A DNA stretch of 64,000 bases from the NCBI RefSeq assembly GCF_009755225.1, contig NZ_WQKZ01000003.1, positions 558,001 to 622,000 on the forward strand, read 5' to 3'. Shown here in pieces: positions 61,297 to 64,000 of the stretch. The translations under genes were made by a program, and so were the position numbers. The first letter of the stretch is position 1, and each line of letters starts with the position of its first letter. The DNA is from Hymenobacter ginkgonis (GTDB taxonomy: Bacteria > Bacteroidota > Bacteroidia > Cytophagales > Hymenobacteraceae). A model generated the notes under the pieces. That model did no database searches, had not been told where the DNA came from, and saw nothing but the letters and a program-made list of their open reading frames with translations.

Positions 61297-61380
61297 CCGT
61301 AGGCCAGCCTATCCCCGCAGGGGAGGGGGCGTGGCAGCTCGTTTAGTTTCAGTAAATAAATTGTTAGTAACCAGAAGCGT

Positions 61381-62367
61381 ATGCGTTTAACAAGTGTGCT
61401 ATTCACGGCGCTGTGCAGCCTGGCTAGCCTCGCCGCCAGCCAGGCCCAAACCGCGCCCACCGACACGCTGCACGCGCCGCCGCCCGCGCTGCCCGGCCTC
61501 TACGCCGACCCGCACCTGGCGGCTTTTGGCGACACGTATTATCTCTACCCCACCACCGACGGCATGGCGGGTTGGGGCGCCACATCGTTCACCTGCTGGT
61601 CGTCGAAAGACCTGGTGAAGTGGCGCAACGAAGGCGTAATACTGGACTTGCCGCGCGACCTTACCTGGGCCGCCAAAAACGCCTGGGCCCCGGCCATCGC
61701 CACCAAAAACGGCAAGTATTATTTCTACTACTCGGCTGCCCAAAGCATTGGGGTAGCCGTGGCCGACCGGCCCACGGGCCCCTTCAAAGACCCGCTGGGC
61801 AAGCCGCTGGTGGCCAAGGGCCAGTTTAAGGGCCAAATGATTGACCCCATGGTGCTGGTCGATGACGATGGCAGCGCCTACCTCTACTTCGGCCAGGGCC
61901 AGTGCCACGTCGTGAAGCTGAACGCCGACATGGTGAGCTACGACCCGGCCACCGTGGTCGAGTTTAAGCCGCCAGGCTACAACGAGGGCTCGTTTGCCTT
62001 CAAGCGCCAGGGCAAATATTACCTCATGTGGAGCGAGTACGACACCCGCGACCCGCGCTACTCGGTGGCCTACGCCACGGCCAGTTCGCCGCTGGGGCCG
62101 TTCACGAAAGCCGACCACAACCCCGTGCTGAAGGGTAGGGGCGTGGTGCAGGGTGCCGGCCACCACTCGGTACTGCAAGTGCCTGGCACCGACCAGTGGG
62201 TAATGGCCTACCACCGCTTCCATATTCCGGGCGGCAACGGCTACAACCGCGAAACCTGCCTCTCGCCCATGCGCTTCGATGCGCAAGGCAACATACTGCC
62301 GGTTCTTGTATTTGAAGTAGTTAAGCCGACAAAAATCAAAAAGCCTACCCCCGTTGCCCGCCCCTAA
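61381..62367 (+). CDS. Glycoside hydrolase family 43 protein (3), secreted
   Basis: The 328-residue protein has a signal peptide (MRLTSVLFTALCSLASLAASQAQ). GH43 motifs are LYADPHLAAFGDTYYLYPTTDG with the general-base Asp, NAWAPAIATKNGKYYFYYSA, MIDPMVLVDDDGSAYLYFGQG with the modulator Asp, and YNEGSFAFKRQGKYYLMWSE with the acid Glu. All three acidic residues are present, so it should be active, probably as an arabinofuranosidase or xylosidase. It precedes the GH51 gene. Confidence 0.88.
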   Translation: MRLTSVLFTALCSLASLAASQAQTAPTDTLHAPPPALPGLYADPHLAAFGDTYYLYPTTDGMAGWGATSFTCWSSKDLVKWRNEGVILDLPRDLTWAAKNAWAPAIATKNGKYYFYYSAAQSIGVAVADRPTGPFKDPLGKPLVAKGQFKGQMIDPMVLVDDDGSAYLYFGQGQCHVVKLNADMVSYDPATVVEFKPPGYNEGSFAFKRQGKYYLMWSEYDTRDPRYSVAYATASSPLGPFTKADHNPVLKGRGVVQGAGHHSVLQVPGTDQWVMAYHRFHIPGGNGYNRETCLSPMRFDAQGNILPVLVFEVVKPTKIKKPTPVARP

Positions 62368-62442
62368 GGCCTGGCCTTGGCGCTCGCCTGCTGCGCAGGG
62401 CGCATGAGCAGCGCGGGCAGCTAAAAATAATTTGCCTGAATA

Positions 62443-62456
62443 CACAATCGATTGTG
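62443..62456 (+). promoter_or_regulatory. 14-base palindrome upstream of the GH51 gene
   Basis: CACAATCGATTGTG is a perfect palindrome with a central CG, as in LacI-family operators. It lies 89 bases before the GH51 ATG. Whether it is an operator is unproven; no LacI gene is in the window. Confidence 0.4.
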
Positions 62457-62544
62457 CAAGCGCCCCCAACTTTACGGCTTGCAAAGCGGCTACCCACCTA
62501 GCACCCGCCGCTTTGCGCCACTCCCTATCCCACCTACTTTTCGA

Positions 62545-64000
62545 ATGTCCTACCTCCGCTCTTTTGCTGCCACGCTCGCCCTAGCCGCGCCGCTGCTCAC
62601 CGCCGCCCAAACCGTGCAGCTGACCGTGCAGCCCGGCGACCCGAAGCTCCTCATCAGCAAGCACATTCAGGGGCAATTTGCCGAGCACTTGGGGCGCTGC
62701 ATCTACGGCGGTTTTTGGGTTGACCCCGGCCTGAGCGTGCCCAAGCAGGGCCGCTTGCGGCTCGACATCGTGGAGGCGCTCCAGAAGATTCACGTGCCCA
62801 ACCTGCGCTGGCCCGGCGGCTGCTTTGCCGATACCTACCACTGGCACGATGGGGTAGGGCCCGCCGCCCAGCGCCCCAAAATGCTGAACCTGTGGTGGGG
62901 CAATACCTTGGAAGACAATAGTTTCGGTACCCACGAATTTATGGAGCTGTGCGGCCTGCTGGGTACCGAGCCCTACCTGGCCGCCAACGTGGGCAGCGGC
63001 ACGGTGCAGGAAATGAGCAACTGGATGGAGTACCTCAACTCGAACGAGGACACGCCCATGGTGCAGGAACGCAAGAAGAACGGCCACGCCGAGCCCTACA
63101 AAGTGAGCTGGTGGGGCATCGGCAACGAAAGCTGGGGTTGCGGCGGCAACATGACGCCCGAGTACTACTCGGATGTGTACAAGCGCTACGCCACCTTCGC
63201 CCACGACTACCCCGGCACGCCGCTCAAGCGCATCGTGAGCGGTGCCAACGCCGACGACCCGCACTGGACCGAAACGTGCATGAAAAACATCGGCCCCGGC
63301 AAAATGTGGGGCCTCACCCTGCACTACTACACCCTGCCCACCGGCAGCTGGAGCGGCAGCAAGGGCAAAGCCACCGGCTTTGGCGAAGACCAGTACTTCA
63401 GCACCCTGCGCAACTGCCTGAAAATGGACGCCATAGTGACCAAGCACGCGGCCATCATGGACAAGTACGACAAAGACAAAAAGGTGGCGCTACTGGTGGA
63501 CGAGTGGGGCGTGTGGACCGACGTGGAGCCCGGCACTAACCCCGGCTTCTTGTACCAGCAAAACACGCTGCGCGACGCGCTGGTGGCTGGCACTACCCTC
63601 AATATCTTCAACAACCACTGCGACCGGGTGCGCGGGGCCAACCTCGCCCAGGCCATCAACGTGCTGCAAGCCTTAGTCTTAACCGACAAGGAAAAGATGC
63701 TGCTCACGCCCACCTACCACGTGTTCGACCTCTACCAGGTGCACCAGGATGCCGAGTACCTGCCCCTACAATTCGCCAGCCCCGACTACGTGTTCAACGG
63801 CGAGAAAATCCCGGCCCTGAACGCCTCGGCCTCGAAGGATACGAACGGCGCGGTCCACCTATCGCTCGTCAACCTCGACCCCACCAAAACCCTGACCCTC
63901 GAAACGGCCCTGCCCGGCGTGAACTGGAAAACGGTGACCGGCCGCGTGCTCACCTCAGCCAAAGTGAGCGACTATAACAGCTTCGACAAACCCGACAATA
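62545..64000 (+). CDS. Alpha-L-arabinofuranosidase, GH51 (partial, runs off the end)
   Basis: GH51 enzymes release arabinose from arabinan and arabinoxylan side chains. 485 codons are in the window; no stop codon is reached, so the 3' end is missing. It has a signal peptide (MSYLRSFAATLALAAPLLTAAQ). Typical motifs include GQFAEHLGRCIYGGFWVDPG, LRWPGGCFADTYHWHDGVGP and GIGNESWGCGGNMTPEYY with the acid/base Glu. LVDEWGVWTDVEPG has the nucleophile Glu, and NIFNNHCDRVRGANLAQ follows. It lies downstream of GH43 (3) and probably shares its substrate. Confidence 0.92.
   Translation, partial: MSYLRSFAATLALAAPLLTAAQTVQLTVQPGDPKLLISKHIQGQFAEHLGRCIYGGFWVDPGLSVPKQGRLRLDIVEALQKIHVPNLRWPGGCFADTYHWHDGVGPAAQRPKMLNLWWGNTLEDNSFGTHEFMELCGLLGTEPYLAANVGSGTVQEMSNWMEYLNSNEDTPMVQERKKNGHAEPYKVSWWGIGNESWGCGGNMTPEYYSDVYKRYATFAHDYPGTPLKRIVSGANADDPHWTETCMKNIGPGKMWGLTLHYYTLPTGSWSGSKGKATGFGEDQYFSTLRNCLKMDAIVTKHAAIMDKYDKDKKVALLVDEWGVWTDVEPGTNPGFLYQQNTLRDALVAGTTLNIFNNHCDRVRGANLAQAINVLQALVLTDKEKMLLTPTYHVFDLYQVHQDAEYLPLQFASPDYVFNGEKIPALNASASKDTNGAVHLSLVNLDPTKTLTLETALPGVNWKTVTGRVLTSAKVSDYNSFDKPDN

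Noticed and set aside
1-64000. CRISPR arrays, tRNA or rRNA genes, insertion sequences
   Set aside because: I looked for regularly spaced direct repeats, tRNA-like cloverleaf ends and transposase motifs and saw none; absence by eye is not proof.

Overview
The window looks like a chromosome segment of a GC-rich (about 60%) member of the Bacteroidota, most likely a Hymenobacter-like Cytophagales bacterium. This rests on the SusC/SusD pair, the hybrid two-component (HTCS) regulator, a C-terminal secretion signal of the type IX kind, the Bacteroidota-type gene neighbourhood bamD-rpoZ-coaBC-DUF4835-recN, and promoter boxes of the form TAnnTTTG. No mobile element, CRISPR array, tRNA or rRNA gene was found.

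Region 1 (1-16950) is mostly core metabolism and envelope biogenesis. On the minus strand are a family 9 glycosyltransferase, malate dehydrogenase and tilS. Divergently, on the plus strand, lie an OstA/LptA-like protein, bamD, rpoZ, the two halves of coaBC as separate genes (divided by a palindromic element at the domain boundary), a DUF4835/PorD-like protein, recN and fabI. A short-chain dehydrogenase, a secreted M28 peptidase and an orphan molybdopterin-binding dehydrogenase subunit follow. Region 2 (16951-21000) is an AT-richer accessory stretch: a secreted CotH-family protein, an unrecognised 141-residue protein, a dienelactone-hydrolase-like protein and a broken AraC-type regulator.

Region 3 (21000-34510) is a complete aerobic phenylacetate catabolic cluster: paaK (CoA ligation), paaA-B-C-D-E (ring epoxidation), paaG (isomerisation to the oxepin), paaZ (ring opening and aldehyde oxidation), and paaF, paaH and paaJ for beta-oxidation to acetyl-CoA and succinyl-CoA, with the paaI thioesterase. 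Both transcription units that start the cluster carry a palindrome close to the PaaR (TetR-family) operator consensus, but no TetR gene is visible here. Region 4 (34550-39430) holds a YgjP-like metallohydrolase, an AraC regulator, two aldo/keto reductases and a small unknown protein.

Region 5 (39677-64000, running off the end) is a polysaccharide utilisation locus. One arm (minus strand) has DUF4861, kduI, kduD, GH43, DUF2264 and GH105 genes and a 1450-codon HTCS regulator. The other arm (plus strand) has GH35, GH43, SusC, SusD, DUF2264, GH43 and a partial GH51 gene. The enzyme set suggests pectic or arabinogalactan-type side chains bearing arabinose, galactose and uronic acids; this is inference, and no polysaccharide lyase lies in the window.

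Two sequence-level patterns run across the whole window. One is a strongly over-represented word, GGGGTAGG/CCTACCCC, found in coding and intergenic DNA on both strands. The other is a family of intergenic hairpins sharing pieces such as GAACGTCATGCTGA and TGAGCTTGCCGAAGCATC.
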